Source: JASGDC01 sp047605865 (GTDB taxonomy: Bacteria; Actinomycetota; Actinomycetes; Actinomycetales; Micrococcaceae). From it: a stretch of DNA of 64,000 nt. Under the pieces are notes generated by a model. The model saw only the letters and a program-made list of their open reading frames with translations. It was not told the DNA's origin and did no database searches. Positions 1-8,162 of this stretch are shown one piece after another; the first letter of the stretch is position 1; each line of letters starts with the position of its first letter. A program made the position numbers and the translations under genes. The DNA is taken from the NCBI GenBank assembly GCA_047605865.1, contig JASGFC010000003.1:1-64000 (forward strand), read 5' to 3'.

Positions 1-243
1 GCAGAATCTAATCTTTCATCAAAAACTTCTGATGTTACTAGTTCTATTAGTTCAAAGAGCGAAAAAGCAGTTGACTCTCTCACCGACAACTCTGCCACAG
101 ATGATTACGAAGAACTTGGAAGTAGCGTCGCTGACACAACTAAAGATGAAAGTTCTAAACTTTCTGATGCTCTAAAGAACATCGAAAATAAGGTTGAAAA
201 TAAAGTTTCAGATACTACAACTAAACTTTCTGATAACAACTAA
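1..243 (+). CDS. C-terminal tail of a Ser/Thr/Asp-rich protein (5' end outside the window)
   Basis: The forward frame is open from base 1 to a TAA at 241-243 and has no start codon in the window, so only the last 80 residues are visible. They are rich in Ser, Thr, Asp and Lys, with short repeats such as NIENKVENKVSD and KLSDAL/KLSDNN that would form charged helices. There is no recognisable domain, so no function is assigned. A strong hairpin terminator follows within 15 bases, which supports this being a real gene end. The composition recalls the N-terminal half of the Ser-rich protein at 17864-19060. Confidence 0.6.
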   Translation, partial: AESNLSSKTSDVTSSISSKSEKAVDSLTDNSATDDYEELGSSVADTTKDESSKLSDALKNIENKVENKVSDTTTKLSDNN

Positions 244-257
244 TCAAAGCTTTCACT

Positions 258-295
258 AAAATAACCGGCTAGCATCATTGCTAACCGGTTATTTT
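258..295. terminator. Bidirectional rho-independent terminator
   Basis: A 16-bp stem (arms 259-274 and 279-294, one mismatch, TCAT loop) has an A-run before it and a T-rich run after it. It lies between the convergent ends of the partial gene at 1-243 and the yigZ gene and can serve both strands. Confidence 0.8.
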
Positions 296-315
296 ATATT
301 GTGCAACAAGCGTTA

Positions 316-939
316 CTATAGTGTCATATCAATCCAACGCGTACCCTGATTGCTATATTCAAGCTGAAGTTGCTTCAAAAATTCAGTATCACAGCAAGGA
401 GTAATAATTTCAACGCAGTCATCAAGGTACTTTACTTCTAGTGGTGTTTCAGCTTTTTGACGCAGTAAATTTTCCACTTTTCCTACCCGCTCAAAGGATA
501 CACAGATAGCATACATCTGCTGCTCTATCCTGCTACAAAAGTTTGCTTGCTCAAGAGCCTTTGCACTTGCTTCAGAATATGCTCGAGCCAAACCACCTGT
601 ACCAAGTAAAGTACCACCAAAATATCGAACTACAACCACAACCACATCACTAAGCGGTAATTCTCCTGAATTTTTTACAATTGTTTGTAAAATGGGAATC
701 CCAGCAGTACCACTAGGTTCTCCATCATCAGAAGATCGTTGAATTTCTTGTTGACACCCGAGAACAAAGGACCAACAAACATGCCTAGCTTTAGGATGTA
801 GCACCCTTATGGACTGAATAAATTCTTCAGCTTGCTCCTGACTATCCACACGATGCACATAAGCTATAAATTCAGAACGCTTAACTTCAAGACTGAATTC
901 AAGCGTTCTGTAGTTTTCTACCGTTCGGTAACTATTCAT
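316..939 (-). CDS. YigZ/IMPACT family protein
   Basis: This 207-residue protein belongs to the UPF0029/IMPACT family, whose exact cellular role is unsettled (proposed links to translation control). Visible family motifs are KRSEFIA (20-26), ARHVCW (51-56), DDGEPSGTAG (71-80) and RYFGGTLLGTGGLARAY (105-121), and the length is normal. I start at the ATG at 939; an in-frame TTG five codons upstream lacks a ribosome binding site. The ATG overlaps the stop of the upstream ABC permease gene by 8 bases (ATGAATAG), suggesting coupled translation. Confidence 0.9.
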   Translation of the reverse strand: MNSYRTVENYRTLEFSLEVKRSEFIAYVHRVDSQEQAEEFIQSIRVLHPKARHVCWSFVLGCQQEIQRSSDDGEPSGTAGIPILQTIVKNSGELPLSDVVVVVVRYFGGTLLGTGGLARAYSEASAKALEQANFCSRIEQQMYAICVSFERVGKVENLLRQKAETPLEVKYLDDCVEIITPCCDTEFLKQLQLEYSNQGTRWIDMTL

Positions 940-2218
940 ACCTAAGAGCTTCAATTGGGTTTTGTTTAGAAGCCCGATAAGCAGGAATAGTGCCAGCCAA
1001 AAAGGCTACAAACATAATAGCTAAGATGACTCCAATAATTGACCATGGTGTAAATGAAATAAGCTGTAACCCTGGTAGATCTTTAAGCAAACCTTGCGAA
1101 AGAACTTTAGAAATAACAGAACCAACAAGAACTGCAACTGCAGCACCAATGACAGAACCAAGGAAACCAATGAAAACAGCTTCTGCGCTAAATAAACCAA
1201 AGATTTTCCCGTTGCTCATACCCATGGCTTTCATCAAGCCAATCTCACGAGTACGCTCTTGAACGCTCATTAACAATGTATTGATAATACCGAAGCTTGC
1301 TGCAAGTAAAGCAATCGCTGCAAAGCCATTGAGAATCATCACAATACCATCAACAACAGCTTTGAAAGAACCTAGCTGATCATCAATAGTTTGTGCTTGA
1401 AAGCCTTTGTCATCAAAACTTTTCTTGATATCAGTCACATGCTGCTTGTTATCAGGGTTTGAGAACTTAGCCATTGCAGCATAATAGGTATTAGTAGCAC
1501 TTGCAGGTAAACCCTCTGTCTGCTGTTGATGCATCTTCTGCATCGTGTCATTATTCGTGCCGATTGCAGAACTCATAAGACTTCTAGCCTCTACACCTGA
1601 AATCTTTACCGTATTGATTTGCTCTTGTTGCATCGGATTTTTAACAGCGATTTTTACATTTTTACCAACAGCATCTTCATTACTGGAAAAACCAAGAGGT
1701 TTAACATAATTATCTGGGATTTGAATAGACATAGTGCCATCATCAGCTACAGCTTTACCTGCAAGCATCTGTGGGTTAGTTAAACCTGCTGTCACAGAAG
1801 TTTGAAGCTGGTATTTTTCACCATCACCATTTTGAATATACGCAGCGTTAGCACCCACAACTGGGTCAACACTATTAACGCCACTTATGGTTTTCATACT
1901 GTCAACATCAGATTGGGTGAGCATGCTCATTCCAGGGGCACTACCCATAGTGGAACTACTAGTCTGAGTATTAGGATCATACTTAGCTGGTGAACCATCG
2001 CTAGGAGCCTGATCAGCTTTCTTCTGCACGATGAGAACGTCTTTTTGCCCAATCGAAGAAAGTTGGTTGTCAATATAATTGTTAACACCTGTACCAATTC
2101 CATTTGTCAGAGTAAGGGTGAATGCTCCTATGAAAATGGCAATAACTGTAAGAATTGTACGAGCTTTACTTCGGAAAGTGTTGTGTACTGCGCTTGTGAT
2201 GAGGTCACCGAATTTCAT
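932..2218 (-). CDS. MacB/FtsX-type ABC transporter permease
   Basis: This 428-residue permease has one membrane segment near residues 20-42, a large extracytoplasmic domain (about 50-285) and three C-terminal membrane segments with the FtsX motif NTLLMSVQERTREIGLMKA, ending in PAYRASKQNPIEALRYE. This is the MacB/LolC-like layout that acts from the outer face of the membrane (mechanotransmission) in export of peptides, lipoproteins or antibiotics. The start ATG overlaps the stop of the ATPase gene by four bases (ATGA), so the pair is one operon. The substrate cannot be told from sequence. Confidence 0.92.
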   Translation of the reverse strand: MKFGDLITSAVHNTFRSKARTILTVIAIFIGAFTLTLTNGIGTGVNNYIDNQLSSIGQKDVLIVQKKADQAPSDGSPAKYDPNTQTSSSTMGSAPGMSMLTQSDVDSMKTISGVNSVDPVVGANAAYIQNGDGEKYQLQTSVTAGLTNPQMLAGKAVADDGTMSIQIPDNYVKPLGFSSNEDAVGKNVKIAVKNPMQQEQINTVKISGVEARSLMSSAIGTNNDTMQKMHQQQTEGLPASATNTYYAAMAKFSNPDNKQHVTDIKKSFDDKGFQAQTIDDQLGSFKAVVDGIVMILNGFAAIALLAASFGIINTLLMSVQERTREIGLMKAMGMSNGKIFGLFSAEAVFIGFLGSVIGAAVAVLVGSVISKVLSQGLLKDLPGLQLISFTPWSIIGVILAIMFVAFLAGTIPAYRASKQNPIEALRYE

Positions 2219-2895
2219 GCGTTAACCACCTTTCCGTCTTGAAGATGAATCTGTCGATCACATTTTTGAGCTAAATCTGGATCATGTGTCACCACTACCA
2301 CAGTGATGTTATGCTCTTGCTTCAGCCCAAAGAGAATGTCTTCAACAACATCTGAAGTTTTAGTATCAAGGTTGCCGGTAGGTTCATCGGCAAAAATAAT
2401 TCTCGGATTATTAATAAGTGCTCGGGCAATGACAACGCGTTGCTTTTGACCACCTGAAAGATCTGTTGCTTTATTATTTGCTTTAGACTTCATTTCGAGC
2501 TGTTCCAAAGCATCTAAACCACGTTTAGTTCTTTCAGCTTTTGAAACTCCAGCAATACGTAGCGGCAAAGTTACATTTTCAAGGACAGTTTCATTGGGAG
2601 TTAAGAAAAACTGCTGAAATACAAAGCCAAATTCCTGATTTCTCAACTCATTGAGCGCTTTTGTATCAAGTTCAGTAGATTCTTTTCCACCAATAGAAAG
2701 AGTTCCAGTATCAGGTTTGTCAAGAAGGGCAAGTATGTGCATCAAAGTAGATTTACCAGAACCTGACTTTCCTACGATAGCTACGCTTTCTCCCTGTTGT
2801 ACTGCAAGAGAGACCCCATCTAAAGCAGTAAAAAGACTATCACCCTTGCCATATGTTTTAACAAGACTTTGCGCGTCGATGACCGGCTGGCTCAT
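2215..2895 (-). CDS. ABC transporter ATP-binding protein (MacB/LolD type)
   Basis: This 226-residue ATPase carries Walker A GKSGSGKST (42-50), Q-loop FVFQQ (91-95), signature LSGGQKQR (146-153), Walker B RIIFADEP (165-172) and an H-loop VVVVTHD near 200. It is the standard size for the MacB/LolD class and powers the downstream permease. A strong ribosome binding site (GGAGGAAGT) precedes the ATG. It is the first gene of the operon ABC ATPase - permease - yigZ and is transcribed away from the sugar transporter. Confidence 0.95.
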   Translation of the reverse strand: MSQPVIDAQSLVKTYGKGDSLFTALDGVSLAVQQGESVAIVGKSGSGKSTLMHILALLDKPDTGTLSIGGKESTELDTKALNELRNQEFGFVFQQFFLTPNETVLENVTLPLRIAGVSKAERTKRGLDALEQLEMKSKANNKATDLSGGQKQRVVIARALINNPRIIFADEPTGNLDTKTSDVVEDILFGLKQEHNITVVVVTHDPDLAQKCDRQIHLQDGKVVNA

Positions 2896-3033
2896 ACTTC
2901 CTCCAAAATATACAATTCTTTAGAATACATGATGTTCTACCACTGACTAAGGAATATTTTGTCTAAAATATGTAACAAGTTTGTAATAATATTAAATTAA
3001 TTCTGGATAAAGAGCGAATGATGTTAGGATTTC

Positions 3034-3062
3034 TTTACATATTAGTGCAGAATTTAATAGTA
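3034..3062 (+). promoter_or_regulatory. Possible promoter for the sugar porter gene
   Basis: TTTACA at 3034-3039 resembles a -35 box, and AT-rich TAATAG-like sequence at 3055-3060 follows after about 15 bp. The spacer is short, so the assignment is weak. The 197-bp gap (2896-3092) must hold promoters for both divergent units, but nothing else in it stands out. Confidence 0.3.
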
Positions 3063-3092
3063 AAACATCCTTTTTAGAAAGTAGGTATTCAC

Positions 3093-4583
3093 GTGTCACA
3101 AACTCACACAGTGGAAGCCGCTCACAATGAAAAGCTACCAGCAAACGTAATGCGTTTCTCGATTGTAGCTGCTATTGGTGGTTTCCTCTTCGGTTTTGAC
3201 GCATCCGTTATTAACGGTGCAAACACAGGTTTCCAAAAGACTCTTGGTCTTTCGGACGCTCAACTAGGTCAAACATCAGCAATTGCCCTTCTAGGTTCTG
3301 CTGCTGGTGCACTTGGCGCTGGTTTTATTTCAGATAGCATTGGTCGCGTAAAGTCAATGCTTATCGCTTCTGCTATGTTCTTCGTTTCTGCACTTGGTTG
3401 TGGTTTCGCACATAGCGATACAACTCTTATGATTTGGCGTATCATCGGTGGTATCGGTATTGGTATGGCTTCTGTGCTGGTTCCTGGTTACATCTCAGAG
3501 ATTGCGCCAGCGAAATACCGTGGTCGTCTAGCATCTTTCCAGCAGATGGCTATCGTAATTGGTATCGTAACTGTACTTTTCACAAACGCTTTATTTGCAG
3601 CAATGGCTGGCGGAGCAGACCAGAAATGGCTTGGTCTTGAAGCTTGGCGCTGGATGTTCCTTCTAGGTGTAGTTCCTGCAGTTATTTATGGAGTTCTTGC
3701 TTTCCGTATTCCTGAGTCTCCACGTTACCTCCTACTTAAAGGTGATGAGCAAGGTGCTGTTAACACTCTTAATCAAGTTAACGAAGGTGACACTACAGAA
3801 ACAGCAGCTCAAGTTCGACAAATTGAAGCTGATATTCAGAATGACTCTGGTAATGCAGGCGGTCTAGGTGCTGTCCTTAGCAACAAAGTTGTATGGATTG
3901 GTATTGCTCTAGCAGCATTCCAGCAGTTCGTTGGTATTAACGTAATTTTCTACTACTCAACAATTCTTTGGAAGTCAATTGGTATTGGTGAGCAGTGGGC
4001 ATTCTGGACATCACTACTAAACGGTGTTATCAACCTAGTATCTACTATCTGGGCTATTCGTCAGGTAGATAAGCTTGGTCGTCGTACACTACTTCTTTAC
4101 GGTGCAGCTGGTATGGCTGTCACTCTTGGTATCATGGCAATTGTATTCTCAATGGCTACTATGACTCCAAGTGCAGATGATCCAAGCAAGATGGAACCAC
4201 ACCTATCTACTGCTATGGGTGCAATTGCAGTCATCGCAGCTAACTTGTTCGTTGTATCATTCGCCGTATCTTGGGGTCCTGTTGTTTGGGTACTTCTTGG
4301 TGAGATGTTCCCTAACAAGATCCGTGCGGTAGCAATTGGTATTGGTGGTGTTGCTAACTGGTTAGCAAACTACTTCATCTCTGTTACATTCCCTAGCTGG
4401 GCAAACAAGTCACTAACCTTCGCATACGGCTTCTACGCTGTAGCTGCGGTGCTGGCAGGTTTGTTCGTTTACTTCATGGTTCCTGAAACTAAAGGTAAAG
4501 AGCTTGAGGATATCGACTTTGATGATCCACGTGGCCTAAAGAACCTTCAACATGAAGGTACTACAGCAGGTACACTGTCTTAA
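3093..4583 (+). CDS. Sugar:proton symporter, MFS sugar porter family
   Basis: This 496-residue, 12-helix transporter is a sugar porter (GalP/XylE/AraE relatives). It has GFLFGFDASVINGA (30-43) in helix 1, PESPRYLLLKG after helix 6, QQFVGINVIFYYS in helix 7, the DKLGRRTLL loop between helices 8 and 9, and PETKGKELEDID at the C-terminus. It imports a hexose or pentose into the cytoplasm with protons; the exact sugar is not predictable. The start is a GTG behind AAAGTAGG. The gene stands alone and is closed by a strong terminator. Confidence 0.93.
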   Translation: MSQTHTVEAAHNEKLPANVMRFSIVAAIGGFLFGFDASVINGANTGFQKTLGLSDAQLGQTSAIALLGSAAGALGAGFISDSIGRVKSMLIASAMFFVSALGCGFAHSDTTLMIWRIIGGIGIGMASVLVPGYISEIAPAKYRGRLASFQQMAIVIGIVTVLFTNALFAAMAGGADQKWLGLEAWRWMFLLGVVPAVIYGVLAFRIPESPRYLLLKGDEQGAVNTLNQVNEGDTTETAAQVRQIEADIQNDSGNAGGLGAVLSNKVVWIGIALAAFQQFVGINVIFYYSTILWKSIGIGEQWAFWTSLLNGVINLVSTIWAIRQVDKLGRRTLLLYGAAGMAVTLGIMAIVFSMATMTPSADDPSKMEPHLSTAMGAIAVIAANLFVVSFAVSWGPVVWVLLGEMFPNKIRAVAIGIGGVANWLANYFISVTFPSWANKSLTFAYGFYAVAAVLAGLFVYFMVPETKGKELEDIDFDDPRGLKNLQHEGTTAGTLS

Positions 4584-4592
4584 GACAATACT

Positions 4593-4626
4593 AAAATGCC
4601 CCAGCTTCAAATGCTGGGGCATTTTT
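4593..4626. terminator. Bidirectional rho-independent terminator
   Basis: AAAATGCCCCAGC and GCTGGGGCATTTT form a perfect stem around a TTCAAAT-type loop, followed by a T-run. It lies between the convergent sugar porter gene and the gene at 4649-5254. Confidence 0.9.
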
Positions 4627-4648
4627 ATATAAAGAATTAAAGGGGGAA

Positions 4649-5254
4649 TTAAGTTTCTAAAGAAGCTAACTGCTGGTCCCAAAATTTAACTCTTTCTGCC
4701 TCTTTAAAATCTGCAAAATTTTTCATGTCCCAACCATGATGTGCAAGAACATCAGCTATAAGGATATCTAATTGATGAGGACGTTGACCTAATGTTTCAG
4801 TTAAGGTGACAGCTATGTCAGTTAACTTCAGCTGATCAATATCAGTGATGGAAATCTTGAGCTTGATATCCGTAATTGCTTCTTCACAAGCATTCTGTAT
4901 ATCATCTACTAACTCACGAGTTTCTGTAGCAGCAGGAACAAGAAAATATGCAGCAAAGTTCTTTTCATGACCTTCAAGAGCAACAGCAAAAGGCAGCTCA
5001 TCCAAAACAGCTCCGAGCAGTTCCATCTCATCAAACTGTTGAGTGCCAGCAATGGTACCTGCAACACGCACTGGAATGGCTGTATCAACCATTTCTGAAA
5101 GTTCTTTATTGTCTAGGCTTTCTGTAAATGCCCAAGACCATTCAAGGAGATAGGCATCTTTTTTGCCAAAGAAATCAGGAACTTGTTCTTGATAAACAGG
5201 AAGTTGAGCAATAAGTGCATCAACAGATTCTTTAAGTTGATCTTCATTATTCAT
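4649..5254 (-). CDS. Hypothetical acidic cytosolic protein
   Basis: I do not recognise this 201-residue protein. It has no signal peptide or membrane segment and is acidic, with mixed alpha/beta character. The only notable segments are hydrophobic strands such as ELPFAVALEGHE and AAYFLVPA. It starts 16 bases downstream of the argR stop on the same strand and may be co-transcribed with it. The terminator at 4593-4626 closes the unit. A role tied to ArgR is possible from position only. Confidence 0.7.
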   Translation of the reverse strand: MNNEDQLKESVDALIAQLPVYQEQVPDFFGKKDAYLLEWSWAFTESLDNKELSEMVDTAIPVRVAGTIAGTQQFDEMELLGAVLDELPFAVALEGHEKNFAAYFLVPAATETRELVDDIQNACEEAITDIKLKISITDIDQLKLTDIAVTLTETLGQRPHQLDILIADVLAHHGWDMKNFADFKEAERVKFWDQQLASLET

Positions 5255-5270
5255 ACTTCAATGGTACAAG

Positions 5271-5771
5271 CTATCTACTGGAAGATAATTTAATAAAGTA
5301 GTCTGCGACTCTTTGACCTTTATAACCTTCTCGGCAAATCAGTAATACTGTGTCATCGCCGGCAATGGTACCCATAACTTCTGGCGTATTAGTATGGTCA
5401 ATTGATGATGCTAGATATTGTGCCGCTCCTGGTGGGGTTTGCAAAACACAAAGATTAGCAGAGCCTTCAGCACCAATTAAGAGATCTTGACAAGCTTTCA
5501 GCATTCTATCTTTACGTTCTTCCAGCTTTGTCGGTGCTTTATGTATTTCAGTTTTTCCCTCAGAAGGTAAAGCGTAAACTAAAGCGTTCTTTTCGCCTCT
5601 GACTTTTGCTGCACCTAAATCCACTAAATCACGCGAAAGAGTAGTTTGAGTAACTTCAAAACCCTCTTCTTCTAATAACTTAGCCAACTCTGCTTGAGAA
5701 TGCACATGGCTATTATCGATAAGTCTCTTAATGAGATTATGTCTAGCTGCTTTGCTATGTATTCTTTTCAT
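5271..5771 (-). CDS. argR: Arginine repressor ArgR
   Basis: This 166-residue protein has the ArgR layout: an N-terminal winged helix (about 1-75; SQAELAKLLEEEGFEVTQTT then LSRDLVDLGAAKVR) and a C-terminal hexamerisation/arginine-binding domain ending with GTIAGDDTVLLICR. The family represses arginine biosynthesis genes, or activates catabolism, when arginine is bound. No arg biosynthetic genes lie beside it, whereas actinobacterial argR usually sits inside an argCJBDFRGH cluster. Two ARG-box-like sites cover its own promoter, so autoregulation is likely. There is no Shine-Dalgarno sequence; a TATAAT ends 8 bases before the ATG, pointing to a leaderless or near-leaderless transcript. Confidence 0.95.
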   Translation of the reverse strand: MKRIHSKAARHNLIKRLIDNSHVHSQAELAKLLEEEGFEVTQTTLSRDLVDLGAAKVRGEKNALVYALPSEGKTEIHKAPTKLEERKDRMLKACQDLLIGAEGSANLCVLQTPPGAAQYLASSIDHTNTPEVMGTIAGDDTVLLICREGYKGQRVADYFIKLSSSR

Positions 5772-5773
5772 TA

Positions 5774-5816
5774 CACATAATTATACATTTTAGTCATTAT
5801 TTTGCATAGTTATGCG
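5774..5816 (-). promoter_or_regulatory. argR promoter with two ARG-box-like operators
   Basis: On the minus strand, TATAAT (5785-5780) is a perfect -10 ending 8 bases before the argR ATG. A 14-bp dyad at 5774-5787 (TGTATAATTATGTG on the minus strand) covers this -10. A second dyad at 5803-5816 (TGCATAGTTATGCG on the plus strand) covers the -35 region, with centres 29 bp apart. Both fit the general ARG-box form of half-sites TGnAT and ATnCA around four mostly A/T bases, with one or two departures each. Confidence 0.6.
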
Positions 5817-5818
5817 TA

Positions 5819-6655
5819 TTAGAATCCTGCAGTAACAACCTTCATTTCCATTGAATCAACATACTCAGTCAATAATGGGTGATGTGCCCATGCAGTTTGA
5901 ATATTTTGCACCAATTCTTGCAGCTGTTGCTGCGATAGCCCTGGTTTCACATGAATTGTAACTCGTAATTCAACAACACCTAGTTTGCCTTCACGCAATT
6001 CTTCCACTGTTGCTGCTGGAGCAAGTTCAACAGCTCTGATATCTGGGAAATTCAGGATTGAGCTATCAAAGATTTCTTTCACTTGAGGGTTTTCATATGC
6101 TGGAACCCAGCCTTTTCCTTGAGCCATAGCCCACATTGCTGGACGACGCACCAACCACATATCGTGTTCTCCAGGGTCAATCACCATCATTTGAGCTTCT
6201 TCACCAGCTCCAGCTAGTGCTGCTCTACCAGCTTCTACTGGTACAGGGCGAGCCTCTTTATTCCATTTTTTCATCATATTTACATCTGTGAAAACCGGTA
6301 ATGTTTTTCTGCCATCGGGTGCCTGAATGAAAATCATAGCCATATCAGCAGATTTATCGGCAGTTAAACCAGCTGCTCCTTCAGCTTCATCACCAACATA
6401 TGCTTCAAGAGGAATTAAGACTCTCGATGACGCAATTGCATTATAAACTTCAACCTCATCACCTTTACCGTCAGTAAACTCTTGGCGAACCTTCGCATAG
6501 TTTTCATCTCGGAAACCTTGGTCATTTTGAAAATTTAACTCATCTAATTCCCGGCCTTCCCATGGAACACCCGCAGAATCACTTGCATTGTTTTGATTCA
6601 ATAATTTCTGCATGTGAGCAGGAAGTTGTTTCTTTTGCCTAGGAGCTTGGTTCAT
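5819..6655 (-). CDS. SseB family protein
   Basis: This 278-residue protein has the SseB N-terminal domain (about 65-150, including SSRVLIPL and KTLPVFTDVNMMKKW) and an SseB C-terminal-like half. In E. coli SseB is named for enhanced serine sensitivity; the molecular role is unclear. A copy directly after hisA/priA is a common actinobacterial arrangement. The start ATG overlaps the hisA stop by four bases. No membrane segment is seen. argR and its operator begin immediately downstream. Confidence 0.85.
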   Translation of the reverse strand: MNQAPRQKKQLPAHMQKLLNQNNASDSAGVPWEGRELDELNFQNDQGFRDENYAKVRQEFTDGKGDEVEVYNAIASSRVLIPLEAYVGDEAEGAAGLTADKSADMAMIFIQAPDGRKTLPVFTDVNMMKKWNKEARPVPVEAGRAALAGAGEEAQMMVIDPGEHDMWLVRRPAMWAMAQGKGWVPAYENPQVKEIFDSSILNFPDIRAVELAPAATVEELREGKLGVVELRVTIHVKPGLSQQQLQELVQNIQTAWAHHPLLTEYVDSMEMKVVTAGF

Positions 6656-7398
6656 CGTGAAGCCACCTCTTTTGCAGCTGCTAGTGTGAAAACACCTTCA
6701 TAAAGTGCTTTACCAAGGATAACGCCTTCCAATCCTTGTGTAGCCATTTGATCTAATCTTCTGATATCACTTAAGCTAGAAACCCCTCCAGAGGCAATAA
6801 TTTGATGGGTACTATGTGATAAGCAATATTGTAAAAGATCAAAATTTGGGCCAGCCAAATTCCCATCTCGTGTAACATCAGCCACTACACACTTGCTAAT
6901 ACCAATCTCATGTAGATAGTGTAAAGCCTCGTCAAGATTGATTTTCAAAGCTGCATTGCCACCTCTAGGTCTAATGAAATTACCAACAGGATCAACATCA
7001 AGTGAAAAAGAAACTTTAGCTCCGTAATTGCTTGCAATGAGTGTGGAATCCCTGAGATGTTCAAAAGCTTCAGATGATACATTAACGCGTTCAGCACCAA
7101 AATCGAAACCTTTTTCAACATCTTCAAATGCTGTAATTCCACCAGAGAGTTGAACTGGAATATTCAGATTTTCAATGACTTGCTTAATAAGATCATCATT
7201 ATTTCCTTGCTTAAATGCCTTATCCAAATCAACAAGGTGAATCATTTCAGCGCCTTGCTCTTGTAATTGCTTTGCTATATCAAGAGGGTCAGCATATTTC
7301 TTTTCATCTGCAACACCCTGTGTGATGCGCACTGTCCTACCCTGATATACATCAAGAGCAGGAAGCACAGTTAAACCTGGCGATCCAAATAAGCTCAT
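6652..7398 (-). CDS. hisA: Phosphoribosyl isomerase, HisA/PriA family (possibly TrpF-specialised)
   Basis: This 248-residue (beta/alpha)8 barrel has LTVLPALDVYQGRTVR near the N-terminus with catalytic Asp16, LVDLDKAF (55-62), QLSGGI (83-88) and Asp174 in VVADVTRDG. HisA isomerises ProFAR in histidine synthesis; actinobacterial PriA also isomerises phosphoribosyl anthranilate for tryptophan. The loop that carries a key Trp in typical PriA (RGW...) reads RPRGGNAA here (about 143-150), with no Trp. With its HisH-like partner dead (next entry), the enzyme may have kept only the TrpF-like reaction; that is inference. ATGA overlaps join it to both neighbours, and AAGGAG precedes the ATG. Confidence 0.88.
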   Translation of the reverse strand: MSLFGSPGLTVLPALDVYQGRTVRITQGVADEKKYADPLDIAKQLQEQGAEMIHLVDLDKAFKQGNNDDLIKQVIENLNIPVQLSGGITAFEDVEKGFDFGAERVNVSSEAFEHLRDSTLIASNYGAKVSFSLDVDPVGNFIRPRGGNAALKINLDEALHYLHEIGISKCVVADVTRDGNLAGPNFDLLQYCLSHSTHQIIASGGVSSLSDIRRLDQMATQGLEGVILGKALYEGVFTLAAAKEVASR

Positions 7399-8030
7399 AA
7401 CATTTCTCCTTGTTCAAAATATCTTCTCGCTAAGTTTTGAGCAAAAACAGTCTTATTTAAATCTGCCACGATGGCAGCTAGGTAGCCATTATCAACCGCA
7501 ACAAGTGCACTCTTATCATCATTAAACAATGTTCGAGGTGGTGTCATTAATTCAGTAGTTTGTTCAAAGTCCCAAGTGATTGGCACCTGAGACTTGGTGC
7601 CACAAAAATACCATTCTTGTTGCTGTACTAAGGTATGAGTAGTATTGAAAGTACCAATTTGACCATGCCACTCATCAAGCCCTGCTAAATTGTCAGCTTT
7701 CTCTTCAGTAAACCAAAATTCTTCGGCATTGCTTGCTGCAATACCATGATTCACTGTAGCTGTGGAGTCACCAAGAGACGTAAAGAGTATATTGCCTGCT
7801 GTTCCAGCAAAAAGAGTTTGCTTTTTTTGCAATAACCTCTGAGCCAAAATATGATGTATATTTTTTTTCTTGGCAGCCTCTGCTAATTGTGTCCAAGAAG
7901 CTGTTGAATATACAAGAAGTTGCTCAGCAGACATTGGGTCAACAGCATTTTCAATGCCGAAACCAAGCTTTAGTTTATACTCATCAGTTGAGTCTTGCCC
8001 TTGAAGATATAAGGCACAAATTTTACCCAT
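7395..8030 (-). CDS. Degenerate HisH-like glutamine amidotransferase homologue, catalytic residues lost
   Basis: This 211-residue protein sits where hisH sits in actinobacteria, directly before hisA. By eye it follows HisH from end to end: the strand around 37-41 (QLLVYS), the elbow region LFAGTAGNILF (73-83) where HisH has the nucleophile motif GxCxG, GLDEWHGQIGTFN (117-129), and VAVDNGYLAAIVADLNK (177-193) where HisH has the FHPEK motif. The triad Cys-His-Glu appears as Thr77, Asp190 and Asn192, so amidotransfer is not expected. The frame is intact and ATGA-coupled to hisA, so it is not a simple pseudogene. There is no good ribosome binding site; TAGACT ends six bases before the ATG, suggesting a leaderless message. 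An unrelated protein is possible. Confidence 0.6.
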   Translation of the reverse strand: MGKICALYLQGQDSTDEYKLKLGFGIENAVDPMSAEQLLVYSTASWTQLAEAAKKKNIHHILAQRLLQKKQTLFAGTAGNILFTSLGDSTATVNHGIAASNAEEFWFTEEKADNLAGLDEWHGQIGTFNTTHTLVQQQEWYFCGTKSQVPITWDFEQTTELMTPPRTLFNDDKSALVAVDNGYLAAIVADLNKTVFAQNLARRYFEQGEML

Positions 8031-8052
8031 AGTTCAAGTCTACTACTCGCCT

Positions 8053-8106
8053 TAAAAGAAAGTGGTGGTCACACCCTTTATCTTATAAGTAAAGGGTGTG
8101 ACCACC
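8053..8106 (-). terminator. Terminator of the LysM gene
   Basis: A perfect 17-bp stem (arms 8064-8080 and 8090-8106, 9-base loop) lies just after the LysM gene stop. On the minus strand it is followed by a T-rich stretch (CTTTCTTTT at about 8054-8062). No T-run follows it on the plus strand. Confidence 0.75.
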
Positions 8107-8162
8107 GTGAGCGATGAAAGGCAAGAATGAAAGAAACTAATTCAATTTAGCTTTGACAAAGT

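Noticed and set aside
7861..7868. A8/T8 run inside the HisH-like gene as a possible contingency switch
   Set aside because: Such runs are common by chance in AT-rich coding sequence and this one encodes a Lys-Lys-Asn stretch in an intact frame.
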